DNA of 64,000 nucleotides, from contig JAFKGR010000007.1 in the NCBI GenBank assembly GCA_017307735.1, positions 62,001-126,000 on the forward strand, given 5' to 3'. The position numbers and the translations under genes are program-made. The stretch comes from Chitinophagaceae bacterium. GTDB lineage: Bacteria; Bacteroidota; Bacteroidia; Chitinophagales; Chitinophagaceae. Shown piece after piece: positions 9,132 to 17,515 of this stretch. Each line of letters begins with the position of its first letter. Position 1 is the stretch's first letter. The notes below the pieces were generated by a model that was given only the letters and a program-made list of their open reading frames with translations, did no database searches and was not told the origin of the DNA.

Positions 9132-9860
9132 TTATTCAGCGGCCTCGGGCACTTCCATCGGAACGTCTATTATCAGAAATTCTGAATCTTCAGAAGCTTC
9201 GATGTTGAAACTTTTCGTTTCCCAAATTCCCAAAGCATCTCTTCTGTTGAGTATCTGATCTCCTATTTTTATTTTTCCTTTCAGCAGAAAAATGTAGGCT
9301 CCGTTTCCTTCTTTGTGAAGTTTGTATTCTTTCTGAAAGCCTTTTTCAAAATCTCCTAAATTGAACCAGGCATCCTGATAAACCCAGACGCCGGCACCAT
9401 CAGGATTGGGTGAAACGATTTGCTGAAAATCATTTTTTACATGGTCTTTTGAAATGTCTTTTTGATCATAACGCGGTTCCACATTTTGTTTATTTGGAAA
9501 TACCCAGATCTGTAAAAACTTTACTTTCCTGTCGGCATTTGCATTCATTTCGCTGTGTACAACTCCTTTTCCTGCCGACATAACCTGGACATCCCCTTTG
9601 CGGATAACTCCCGAATGCCCCATATTATCGCCATGTTTCAAATCCCCTTCCAACGGGATAGAAACAATTTCAAAATTCTGATGTGGATGCTTTCCAAATC
9701 CTTCGCCACCTTCCACACTGTCATCATTTAAAACCCGGAGCGCACCGAAATGCATTTTTTCAGGATTATAATAACCAGCAAAGCTGAAACTGTGATGTGT
9801 ATTGAGCCATCCATGATCAGCAAAACCCCTGCTTGCAGCGCTGTGAAATATTGTTTTCAT
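9132..9860 (-). CDS. pirin family protein
   Basis: A cytoplasmic bicupin of 242 aa. The N-terminal cupin has the pirin signature HPHQNFEIVSIPLEGDLKH, with the first metal-binding His pair, and continues to HSGVIRKGDVQVMSAGKG and VVHSEMN, which provides the remaining His/Glu ligands. The C-terminal cupin is shorter and lacks metal ligands, as is usual. Relatives such as E. coli YhhW bind iron or other metals and some oxidise quercetin; others act in regulation, so the substrate is open. It is transcribed divergently from a quinone oxidoreductase, with a shared 158-bp promoter region, and is preceded by a good ribosome-binding site (AGGAG). Confidence 0.93.
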   Translation of the reverse strand: MKTIFHSAASRGFADHGWLNTHHSFSFAGYYNPEKMHFGALRVLNDDSVEGGEGFGKHPHQNFEIVSIPLEGDLKHGDNMGHSGVIRKGDVQVMSAGKGVVHSEMNANADRKVKFLQIWVFPNKQNVEPRYDQKDISKDHVKNDFQQIVSPNPDGAGVWVYQDAWFNLGDFEKGFQKEYKLHKEGNGAYIFLLKGKIKIGDQILNRRDALGIWETKSFNIEASEDSEFLIIDVPMEVPEAAE

Positions 9861-9884
9861 TTTTTCTCCTTTTTTTTGTTACTG

Positions 9885-9892
9885 CAAAGTTA
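9885..9892 (-). promoter_or_regulatory. -7 box of the pirin promoter
   Basis: The minus strand reads TAACTTTG, an exact TAnnTTTG match 25 bp before the pirin ATG. The intervening leader holds AGGAG. Confidence 0.45.
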
Positions 9893-9987
9893 TCGTTGCT
9901 GCGTGCCCCTAAAATTGATGTAGGATAAGAATTGAATGTATGGGAATTCGCTTTGTCAATGATGAATTTACCCCGTGTAAAAGCAAT

Positions 9988-9995
9988 TACCTTTG
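9988..9995 (+). promoter_or_regulatory. -7 box of the quinone oxidoreductase promoter
   Basis: The plus strand reads TACCTTTG, matching TAnnTTTG 23 bp before the ATG at 10019. No clear TTG -33 element is seen at the right distance. Confidence 0.4.
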
Positions 9996-10018
9996 AATAT
10001 CAGATAAAGATTTTATAA

Positions 10019-10993
10019 ATGAGAGCAGTTGTTTTTAATGAGCCCGGAGAGCCGTCGGTTTTACATATCGAAAACAGGGACAAACCAGTCCCCGGTGATA
10101 ATGAAGTTTTGATAAAAGTAGCCGCAGCAGGGGTCAATCGCCCTGATACATTTCAACGTCTTGGAAGGTATCCTGCACCTAAAGGAATAGTTCAGGATAT
10201 TCCGGGATTGGAAATTTCCGGTACTATTGAGAAAGCGGGTTCAAAAGTTACGACATGGAAAGAAGGTCAAAGTGTTTTTGCGCTGGTTGCCGGAGGTGGT
10301 TATGCGGAATACGTCGTCGCAGATGCAGGTAGTTGTCTTCCTGTTCCCAAAGGGTTTTCACTTGAAGATGCAGCAGCGCTTCCTGAAGTTTTGTTTACCG
10401 TCTGGCACAATCTGTTTCAAAGAGGTGGACTGAAAAAGGGTGAAGATGTTTTGATTTACGGAGGTTCAGGAGGAATTGGCGCAATGGCCATTCAGTTAAC
10501 GAATCTTTTCGGTGCTCATGCATATTCTATGGCCAGTTCGGAAGGCAAGATGAATTATTGTCTTGATTTAGGCGCTAAAAAAGTGGTGAATTACAAAGAA
10601 AAAAAGTTGCCGGATGAATTGGGAACTGAGTCGATGGATTTAATACTCGACAGTTTGGGAGGGGAATATCTGGATACCAATCTTGATTTGCTCCGTCCCG
10701 ACGGAAGGTTGGTTTATATCAACGCTATGGAAGGGGGGCGTCCGCCATTTGATATTAAGAAAATGATGAGAAAACGTTTACACATAACCGGTAGTACGTT
10801 GCGTGCCAGAGATTATGAATTTAAAAAAGCTTTGGCTGAAGATATTTACAGGAATGCTTTTCCCCTTCTGGAAGACAAAAGATTCAAAAATATGGTGAAG
10901 AGCCGGTTTCCTTTGGAAATGGCTGCAGACGCTCACAGGTTAATGGAATCAAGGGATTTTGTAGGCAAAATAATTCTGCTCAATGGGGAATAA
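10019..10993 (+). CDS. NAD(P)H-quinone oxidoreductase, PIG3-like MDR family
   Basis: A 324-aa zinc-independent medium-chain dehydrogenase. The GroES-like N-terminal domain reads AAAGVNRPDTFQRLGRYPAP. The Rossmann domain has the nucleotide loop GEDVLIYGGSGGIGAMAIQL, and the family sequence AALPEVLFTVWHNLF is present. The catalytic zinc ligands of alcohol dehydrogenases are absent (Asn-Arg-Pro instead of Cys-His), typical of the PIG3/quinone oxidoreductase branch that reduces quinones with NADPH. It faces the pirin gene across a short divergent promoter region, which suggests a shared redox or aromatic-stress role (inference). The substrate is unassigned. Confidence 0.93.
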   Translation: MRAVVFNEPGEPSVLHIENRDKPVPGDNEVLIKVAAAGVNRPDTFQRLGRYPAPKGIVQDIPGLEISGTIEKAGSKVTTWKEGQSVFALVAGGGYAEYVVADAGSCLPVPKGFSLEDAAALPEVLFTVWHNLFQRGGLKKGEDVLIYGGSGGIGAMAIQLTNLFGAHAYSMASSEGKMNYCLDLGAKKVVNYKEKKLPDELGTESMDLILDSLGGEYLDTNLDLLRPDGRLVYINAMEGGRPPFDIKKMMRKRLHITGSTLRARDYEFKKALAEDIYRNAFPLLEDKRFKNMVKSRFPLEMAADAHRLMESRDFVGKIILLNGE

Positions 10994-11048
10994 ATTTCCT
11001 GATCGATTTGTTGTTATAAATTAGAAATTATCCTTACAGGGAAAGAGT

Positions 11049-11216
11049 TTATCCGGGATTCATCCTTTGCTGTCGCAGGTTTATCCCTGCCTTCTGACAG
11101 GAATTCTCTGAACGAATCAGCGCAAGAAAGTTTATCAATGGGAACCCTGTGCTTTTCGGCAGCTTGGGCAGATAATCGGGATGGTAAGCAATAAAAGGTG
11201 TTCTGTTTTCTTTCAT
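11049..11216 (-). pseudogene. frameshifted remnant resembling a histone-deacetylase-family N-terminus
   Basis: From an ATG at 11216 the frame reads IAYHPDYLPKLPK and then loses sense (STGFPLIN...). Adding one A to the AAAA run would continue as LPKKHRVPIDKL in the next frame. This resembles the opening of bacterial histone deacetylase/acetoin-utilisation proteins (IAYxxxYxxPLPxxHRFPMxKY). No catalytic His-Asp region follows, so at most a short dead fragment remains. A longer 89-codon frame over the same stretch begins at 11318 and gives no better match. The call rests on about 20 residues. Confidence 0.3.
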
Positions 11217-11382
11217 CTTTTTCAGGATCCGGAGCAGGCGAATCTTCTTATTTAACCGGGATTTTGCAGTAGCCTCAAAGGCTACTGTAAAGTGCGTGAG
11301 GGTTGAGGGAAGCATCACGGTAACCCCGGCTTAGAATGCCTTTGCGAAAATGATTTAATTGAGCATTAGGCTTTCTTAGTCG

Positions 11383-11402
11383 TTTTGCAGTCAACTGCAA
11401 AA
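11383..11402. promoter_or_regulatory. 20-bp palindrome (9-2-9), possible operator
   Basis: TTTTGCAGT-CA-ACTGCAAAA is a perfect inverted repeat with a 2-base centre. The loop is too small for a good hairpin, so a protein-binding site is likelier. It lies in the 281-bp gene-free stretch 217 bp upstream of doxX-like 11600. Confidence 0.35.
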
Positions 11403-11599
11403 TTTGGGTTTAAAATAACCTGCATTCTGAGTGAATGTACTATCGGCCTGGTTTTAAAATAGAATTTTAATGGACCTGAATCATGTTTTTCCCCCACTCC
11501 TTATTTCTTTTCTCATTAATCATGGTAGTCATATTCAAACTATTTATAAATTTGATTCAGACTTTCTGTACCTGACCGTACATCTAAAAATCAGATAAA

Positions 11600-11986
11600 A
11601 TGTTCCATTTTCCGGTTCCTGATTTCTTCCAAAATATTGTTTTGCTCATTGTTAGAATTATTCTTGCCATTACGTTTTTTTACGAAGCGCGCTTTAAGTT
11701 CAGGGACATTAAGGGTTTTGCGAAGAATGACGGAGTGCCCCTGCCTGTGGCTTACCTGGTTGCCACGGCCGAACTCTTTGCTGCCATTTCAATGTTAACC
11801 GGATTTCTTGCCCAATGGGCCGGAGTGGGACTTGTTGTGCTTATGTTGTGTACGATTGGTATGCAGATATTCAGGTGGCATAGCCCGTATTGGGCGAATA
11901 AAAAAGGATGGGAGTATGATTTGATTATGTTGGTACTTTCGGCGGTAATCGTTGTTTTCGGGCCGGGTGTTATCGCAGTTCCTTAA
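11600..11986 (+). CDS. DoxX family membrane protein
   Basis: A 128-aa integral membrane protein with four predicted helices: FFQNIVLLIVRIILAITFFY, then VAYLVATAELFAAISMLTGF, WAGVGLVVLMLCTIGMQIF and YDLIMLVLSAVIVVFG. The motif EARFKFRDIKGF after the first helix and the Glu in the second (ATAELFAA) are typical of DoxX/DoxD-like proteins. This family is linked to quinone-dependent sulfur or redox chemistry in a few organisms, but most members have no known substrate. It lies 34 bp upstream of a secreted alpha/beta hydrolase on the same strand, so they are probably co-transcribed. Confidence 0.85.
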   Translation: MFHFPVPDFFQNIVLLIVRIILAITFFYEARFKFRDIKGFAKNDGVPLPVAYLVATAELFAAISMLTGFLAQWAGVGLVVLMLCTIGMQIFRWHSPYWANKKGWEYDLIMLVLSAVIVVFGPGVIAVP

Positions 11987-12020
11987 AGAATAAAATCCTT
12001 TAAACATAAAATTATTTCTC

Positions 12021-13070
12021 ATGAAAAATTATCTTTTGTATTTGTCCGCAGCGTTGGTTCTTTTTTCTTGCAATATCTCAACCACGAATAAGGAAGGCGG
12101 AGCTATGCCGGTGGCGCAATATTTCAATTATGGCGATACCGGAGTTCAGTCCGCAGGAATCAGAATGATTCCTATCCAAACCTCAGCCGGTGTTTTTCAT
12201 GTGTGGACAAAACGGTTTGGAAATAATCCGCGGATAAAAGTCTTGTTGTTGCACGGCGGCCCGGCCACAGGACATGAATACATGGAATGTTTTGAAAGTT
12301 TTTTTCCTAAAGAAGGTTTCGAATTTTATGAATACGATCAGTTGGGTGCACCTTACAGCGATCAGCCGACAGATACCAGCTTGTGGACCATCCCGCGTTA
12401 TGTGGATGAAGTGGAACAGGTAAGAAAAGCCATCGGCGCTGATTCTACTAACTTCTACGTTTTAGGAAATTCATGGGGAGGAATTCTGGGAATGGAGTAT
12501 GCGCTGAAATATCAGAACCACATGAAAGCTTTGATTGTAGCCAATATGATGGCCAGTTGCCCTGACTACGGAAAATATGCTCAGGAAGTTTTGTCCAAAA
12601 CAATGCCGGCTGGTGTTTTGCAGGAAATAAAAGATATTGAAGCCAGCGGCGATTATAATAATCCGAGATATATGGAACTGTTGATTCCTTATTTTTATCA
12701 TCAGCATATTTGCCGCCTGGCTGTATGGCCGGAGCCTGTAACACGCGCCTTTCAGCATCAGGACGAAGCAAAAGTTTCTAAGCAGGTTTACACCATCATG
12801 CAAGGCCCATCAGAATTTGGAATCGGAGGACGGCTGGCAAATTGGGATATCAGGGACAGTCTGAAATACATCAAAATTCCCACCCTGATGATCGGTGCAA
12901 AATATGACACCATGGATCCCAAAGCCATGGAAGCGCAAAGCAAGGCCGTTCAGCATGGCCGTTATCTCTATTGTCCCAACGGGAGCCATTTAAGTATGTG
13001 GGATGATCAGCAGGTATTTATGAACGGCGTGATCAGATTTATCCATGATGTGGACGGGGGAGGATTTTAA
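12021..13070 (+). CDS. exported alpha/beta hydrolase, proline-iminopeptidase (S33) type
   Basis: A 349-aa lipoprotein (lipobox VLFSCNIS). The alpha/beta-hydrolase core shows the oxyanion region LLLHGGPATGHEYM, typical of prolyl aminopeptidases, and YEYDQLGAPYSDQP. The nucleophile Ser is in GNSWGGILGMEYA, the acid Asp in IGAKYDTMDP, and the catalytic His near CPNGSHLSMWDD. A family of this layout releases N-terminal proline from short peptides; amide or ester substrates are also possible. Export as a lipoprotein implies a periplasmic peptide-trimming role. It probably forms a unit with the DoxX-like gene just upstream. Confidence 0.88.
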   Translation: MKNYLLYLSAALVLFSCNISTTNKEGGAMPVAQYFNYGDTGVQSAGIRMIPIQTSAGVFHVWTKRFGNNPRIKVLLLHGGPATGHEYMECFESFFPKEGFEFYEYDQLGAPYSDQPTDTSLWTIPRYVDEVEQVRKAIGADSTNFYVLGNSWGGILGMEYALKYQNHMKALIVANMMASCPDYGKYAQEVLSKTMPAGVLQEIKDIEASGDYNNPRYMELLIPYFYHQHICRLAVWPEPVTRAFQHQDEAKVSKQVYTIMQGPSEFGIGGRLANWDIRDSLKYIKIPTLMIGAKYDTMDPKAMEAQSKAVQHGRYLYCPNGSHLSMWDDQQVFMNGVIRFIHDVDGGGF

Positions 13071-13226
13071 ACCACCGGATTTGAATCAGGAAATATTTTT
13101 CGTTTATACGCTCAGCCATTACCTGTGGATGGTTGTGGGAAGACAAAAGAGGAAAGGAATATGCTCAATTCCTTTTGTTAATTCGATAATTATTTATTAA
13201 ATTCATGACATCAAAAACTAATCGCT

Positions 13227-14366
13227 ATGAAAAAGATTGCTCTTTTATCTGCAACAATCCTCCTATTGTTTTTTTTTGGATGTAAAAAAGTTGATAATAA
13301 CCTTCAGAAAGGTAGAGTCACTCAACAATTTCAAGACAACGCTTTAGGCAAACTCAGGCTCGCTGTTGCAAATAATCCCTCATTAAAGCGAATAACCGTT
13401 CCTGTTAATGAAAAAGTAGAAGGCTATTTTGCTGATTCATCTCTGAAAAGAATTACATCCAAGTCAATTAAAGGTTCTCCGAACTCGAGGGTGTATCAGT
13501 GTGCTGATCCCGTTGATATGGATTACCCTCCTTCTTCTACCCTGAAATCTTATACCTATGAATATGACTGCAACCTGGGATATAAATTTACCTTTAATTG
13601 GGAAGTATCGATTTCTGTAAATCTTTTAACCGTACAGGGAAGCTATGTAGCAAAAGGCAGAGTAAGAGTAATCGGGAATGGTGTATCTGTTTATTCGGAT
13701 TTAAACCTGACATCAATTACACTTACCAATCTGGGTGATGATCCCGGTACCTTAAATCAGAATGTAATTTATGAAGTGGAATATGAAACAGATTGGATCA
13801 ACGCGGGTTATTTTGGAGATATATATGCACCCGAAAGTTTACAAACAAGTTTTGTTGCTCCGACTGATTGTATAGATATACCCAATTACGTTACGGGGTA
13901 CAAGACGGTCGCTTTCGATGGCACTAAATCATGCACAAGAATAGACCCGCTTGCTATCATACCGGCTGAAAAAGATTTGCAGGGTAATTATATCGATCAT
14001 GGCATAATCATGGGTTTTGGAAATATTGTATATCTTGATGGCTGCCCGACACCACCCAATTATTCTGATAGATACGAAGTGGAAATAAAATATGATATGC
14101 CAGGGCATTATTTTCTTCCTATAAAGCCCGAATTGGGTACGTGGCCAGGTGACGTCTTAACGAATGGATACTTAAATCCTTTTAATTCCCTCACAGACAA
14201 TGGAACAATAGGGCTTTATGATGTTTATTATATTCCCAAAAGAGATATGGCGATTGATCTGAACTCAGGGGATGTTATTCACGGTTCCTATTTAATTCAC
14301 TATCGAAACTTCATGTATGACGGATGTAAAGGTCCATGGTCAGAAGATTTTCCTGTAGAACTTTAA
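13227..14366 (+). CDS. hypothetical lipoprotein, Bacteroidota-specific
   Basis: A 379-aa lipoprotein with lipobox LLLFFFGCKK. After a short lysine-rich linker the mature protein is rich in beta-strand segments (YEYDCNLGYKFTFNWEVSIS, SVNLLTVQGSYVAKGRVRVI) and aromatic residues. Paired Cys (YQCADPVD, YEYDCNLG; later APTDCID, TKSCTRID, DGCPTPP) may form disulfides. I do not recognise a domain. It ends 22 bp before a large type IX secretion cargo gene on the same strand, so the two probably form an operon and this lipoprotein may be a surface partner of that protein (inference). Confidence 0.75.
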   Translation: MKKIALLSATILLLFFFGCKKVDNNLQKGRVTQQFQDNALGKLRLAVANNPSLKRITVPVNEKVEGYFADSSLKRITSKSIKGSPNSRVYQCADPVDMDYPPSSTLKSYTYEYDCNLGYKFTFNWEVSISVNLLTVQGSYVAKGRVRVIGNGVSVYSDLNLTSITLTNLGDDPGTLNQNVIYEVEYETDWINAGYFGDIYAPESLQTSFVAPTDCIDIPNYVTGYKTVAFDGTKSCTRIDPLAIIPAEKDLQGNYIDHGIIMGFGNIVYLDGCPTPPNYSDRYEVEIKYDMPGHYFLPIKPELGTWPGDVLTNGYLNPFNSLTDNGTIGLYDVYYIPKRDMAIDLNSGDVIHGSYLIHYRNFMYDGCKGPWSEDFPVEL

Positions 14367-14388
14367 ATTATTATTAAACCAGGTTTAA

Positions 14389-16794
14389 ATGCTATCCAGA
14401 ATTTGTGTTCTTATTCTTTGGTTTTTTGCATTAAATATTTCGTTGAAAGGTTATAGTCAACAGGGGTGTATCGATTCAACCTTTACTTACAATTACTTTA
14501 TTAAGGGTGGTAATTTCTATCTGGGGGATGGTTCGGGAGAGAAAACAAAGGAGGGTGGATTACTTCTTAAAGGGTATTCTCAATCGGCTACTTACCCCGA
14601 TGAATTCATAAAGTTATCTTCCAGTGGTGAGGTAAATTGGGCAGATTATCTTAAGTGCAAGGATCCTTTAACTCTTTTAGGCGTTTCAGCAATTACCGAA
14701 ATGAAGGATGGCAGCTTTATCTTTGCCTTCAGGAAAGACAATCATCCGGGGATGAGAATCGGGGTAGCGAAACTTGATTATAACGGAAAGATTTTATGGG
14801 AAAGAACATTTCGCAATAATTACGGAACCGCATCCGGCGAACCAATCTTTTATATAGGCTCCGTCAGTGAGGGGGAAAACGGGGATATCATATTAAACAC
14901 GTTTGAAAAGGGCGATCAAAATTACAGGAACGGACCGGGCATTACCCGCTTAGACAGCAACGGCAATACGGTATGGAGCCTTCAGTATTTTGATTGGCTA
15001 ACCCTCATTGATGACAACAAAAATGTTTATCATGACGGTACATTGACCTTTTGGGGCAGGCTTTACGAATCGGCTCAGGATACTGCTTTGGATGCTCTGC
15101 ACGCTGTTGTGCTTAACTACAACACCGGAAATATTGAAAAAGTGATCAGGTATCAGCTTGCCCCTGAAAACCGGGATATGAGTTTATTAATATACAGAAG
15201 TCCGAATATAAATTACAATATTGCCAAAAGACTTCAAAACGGCGGGATATCATTATTTTATTATTTCTCTAGTTCTGCTCTAAATAAGATGCTCTATCTC
15301 AGGTTTGATAAGGATCTCAATTTTATACGCGCTCTCAGTATTGTGCAAAATAATGCGGATTCCTATTTTGAGATTGGAACACCTGAAATAAACGATGTGG
15401 ACGGCAGCCTTATATTCTCTGCTGATGAAGAGATCCCAGGCCTGCCACAGCCACGGCTGCCCTATCAGTACAGCATCATTGTAAAAGACAATTCTGCGGT
15501 GCCGTCTCAATTTTATTTTGACGGAATGGACTGGCATTTCTTCAGGTTTCAGGGAAATTCCCGCATAAATGAAATCATCGGCAAAAACGGTTCGTTTACC
15601 GTTGTCAATTTGCCTGCAGATCCCGTTGCCTCTTCCTTTTGTGATCCGGCCAAAGATTCATCCTTCGGATATTACAAGCCCTACCGGTTAAATCAGTCTG
15701 AAGTTGATTACCAGTGGCAGGATATCCGTCGCAATGTTTATACTTCTTACACTACCTCAGAGATCACGGCTATTCCGTTGGAGGTAAACCGTCAGGAAGA
15801 TTGTAAAAAAATCTTTTCCTGCGACAGCTTCAAACTTTCAGGCCAAAGTTCTTTTTGTTTTGACAATCATTCACCCGCTCTATTTACAGGATTGAAAAAT
15901 GAAGAATGCAATCGCAGGGTGGAATGGTCGTTTGATACTTCTTTTGCATCCGTTCAATCGCAGGTGAGCGATTCCTCGGTTGAATTGAATTTTACGAAAC
16001 CAGGGAATTTTAAACTGTATGCTTCCCTTCAGGGATGTGGATTAACCGACAGTATGGATATCAGTGTGTATGAAAATAAATACACCCTGAGCATTGCCAA
16101 AGGAGAGGGACTATGCCCCGGAAATTCTTTGACCTTATACGCCACAAAGGGACTTGTATCGTATCAGTGGAATGACGGGAGTACAGCGGATAGCCTGGTT
16201 ATTCGCCGGCCCGGCAATTACTTTGTACAGGCTACTGACGGGTGTGGGCATTCCTTTGCCGATTCCGCCCTGGTTCCCCTGATTGACACTGCATTTTATT
16301 TACCCATTCAGGCTTCGGTCTGTTTAAATGATTCGCTGAAAATAACCTTACCGCCTTCGGTAAAAAGTATAGACTGGAATCCGGGCGAATCTGTCACGCA
16401 ACAGAATGATGTGTTGTACTTCTTTCCCCAAAGATCAACGCCCTATCATCTCAGGGCAAACTTTTCTGAAAACTGTTTTTCGGAAAAGGATATTTATATT
16501 ACGGTCAACAATTGTCCTGAAACCATATTCTTCCCCAATTCTTTTACGCCCAACCAGGACGGGCTCAATGATTATTTCAGGCCAGTACTGGGCAAATACC
16601 TTACCTCTTACAGAATGACGGTGTTTAACCGCTACGGCCAAAAAGTATTTGAGAGCGGTGATCCCAATACGGGTTGGAACGGGTATTTCAAATCGGAACC
16701 CTGCGGCAGCGGAGTCTATGTCTGGATATGCGATTACCAGTTTCCGGGACGGGAAAGAAAGAAAATTCGCGGTGAAGTGTTTTTGGCAAGATAA
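14389..16794 (+). CDS. type IX secretion substrate with CHU_C (type B) sorting domain
   Basis: An 801-aa secreted protein with a signal peptide (ending KGYSQQ). The first ~450 residues repeat short propeller-like units (LDSNGNTVWSLQYF, LDYNGKILWERTF). Then come Ig/PKD-like modules (SCDSFKLSGQSSFC; SLTLYATKGLVSYQWNDGST). The C-terminal 85 residues are a gliding-motility-associated CHU_C domain: FFPNSFTPNQDGLNDYFRP, MTVFNRYGQKVFES, GWNGYF and SGVYVWICDYQF. That domain directs type IX secretion and surface attachment, consistent with sprA in this window. It follows the lipoprotein at 13227 by 22 bp. The function of the N-terminal part is unknown, perhaps adhesin-like. The XRE remnant on the other strand abuts its 3' end. 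Confidence 0.88.
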   Translation: MLSRICVLILWFFALNISLKGYSQQGCIDSTFTYNYFIKGGNFYLGDGSGEKTKEGGLLLKGYSQSATYPDEFIKLSSSGEVNWADYLKCKDPLTLLGVSAITEMKDGSFIFAFRKDNHPGMRIGVAKLDYNGKILWERTFRNNYGTASGEPIFYIGSVSEGENGDIILNTFEKGDQNYRNGPGITRLDSNGNTVWSLQYFDWLTLIDDNKNVYHDGTLTFWGRLYESAQDTALDALHAVVLNYNTGNIEKVIRYQLAPENRDMSLLIYRSPNINYNIAKRLQNGGISLFYYFSSSALNKMLYLRFDKDLNFIRALSIVQNNADSYFEIGTPEINDVDGSLIFSADEEIPGLPQPRLPYQYSIIVKDNSAVPSQFYFDGMDWHFFRFQGNSRINEIIGKNGSFTVVNLPADPVASSFCDPAKDSSFGYYKPYRLNQSEVDYQWQDIRRNVYTSYTTSEITAIPLEVNRQEDCKKIFSCDSFKLSGQSSFCFDNHSPALFTGLKNEECNRRVEWSFDTSFASVQSQVSDSSVELNFTKPGNFKLYASLQGCGLTDSMDISVYENKYTLSIAKGEGLCPGNSLTLYATKGLVSYQWNDGSTADSLVIRRPGNYFVQATDGCGHSFADSALVPLIDTAFYLPIQASVCLNDSLKITLPPSVKSIDWNPGESVTQQNDVLYFFPQRSTPYHLRANFSENCFSEKDIYITVNNCPETIFFPNSFTPNQDGLNDYFRPVLGKYLTSYRMTVFNRYGQKVFESGDPNTGWNGYFKSEPCGSGVYVWICDYQFPGRERKKIRGEVFLAR

Positions 16795-16807
16795 AACGGA
16801 GATAGAA

Positions 16808-17149
16808 TTATCTTTCATACGTTTATTGGCTAAAGCCAGGTCAATCATTTTAAACAGAGCCTTTTGTTCATCATCAGCCAGCGTATCAATCATTTTTATT
16901 TTCTGCATCAGGGGTAAGTTTACTTCCTGTTCTCCCTCGTGTGACTTAAAAAACCCGGCAGTATCCACTTCAAAAACGGCGGCTAATTTTTCCAGCGTAG
17001 AAATCGACGGCTCTACTTTCCCGTTTTCAATACGGCTGTATTGTCCCTGAGGAACACCTGAATCTGCACATTGTTCCTTTTGGGAAAGATGCTTAACATT
17101 TCTCAGATGCCTGATATTTTTAGCTATTAATTTTTACTGTCTGTGCCAT
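16808..17149 (-). pseudogene. frameshifted, truncated XRE-family transcriptional regulator
   Basis: Minus-strand translation gives an N-terminal HTH: KNIRHLRNVKHLSQKEQC..SGVPQGQYSRIENGKVEPS (seen in parts), then ISTLEKLAAVFEVDTAGFF and a C-terminal helix KIKMIDTLADDEQKALFKMI. This matches a common Bacteroidota XRE type. The ATG at 17149 (MAQTVKI) is one base out of frame with the HTH, and the HTH frame itself has an upstream TAA and no start. Downstream, after RMKDN, the frame runs into antisense of the type IX cargo gene, so the natural C-terminus is missing. It looks inactive unless an alternative start is used. Confidence 0.6.
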
Positions 17150-17251
17150 CAAGAATTAAATTATGCAATAAGGTTAATAAAATAGCTGTCTTATTGCAGT
17201 AAACTAAAATTCTAACCATTCTTTTATACAGTTAAATATATACTATGAAGG

Positions 17252-17271
17252 CAAAACAAATGTTTGTTTTG
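17252..17271. promoter_or_regulatory. 20-bp palindrome upstream of the XRE remnant
   Basis: CAAAACAAA-TG-TTTGTTTTG has perfect 9-bp arms with a 2-base centre. It is about 100 bp upstream of the XRE remnant's start and could be its former operator. The surrounding stretch (17150-17515, 366 bp) has no other convincing feature. Confidence 0.35.
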
Positions 17272-17515
17272 GCGAAAAAAATAATTTTTGAATATGAAGA
17301 TAGCGGCAAACAAGACAAAACCGGAAATTCTGACTGTGTTGGGTTATTGCAGTGTCAGACTCAAATGAAAATAAAAATTGGGTTCTACCTCTTACCGGGA
17401 TTATAAAAAACCAGGTATGCAGGCCTGTCCCGAAACGAACAAAGTGATTTACCTTAAGTTCGACACAGCCAATACAGCGGTTTACAATTCAGGTGCCTTC
17501 CGGATGATGCGTATC

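Noticed and set aside
16435..16968. 177-codon minus-strand gene overlapping the CHU_C cargo gene
   Set aside because: Only its first ~50 codons match an XRE C-terminus; the rest is antisense of the CHU_C domain. Annotated as part of the XRE pseudogene.
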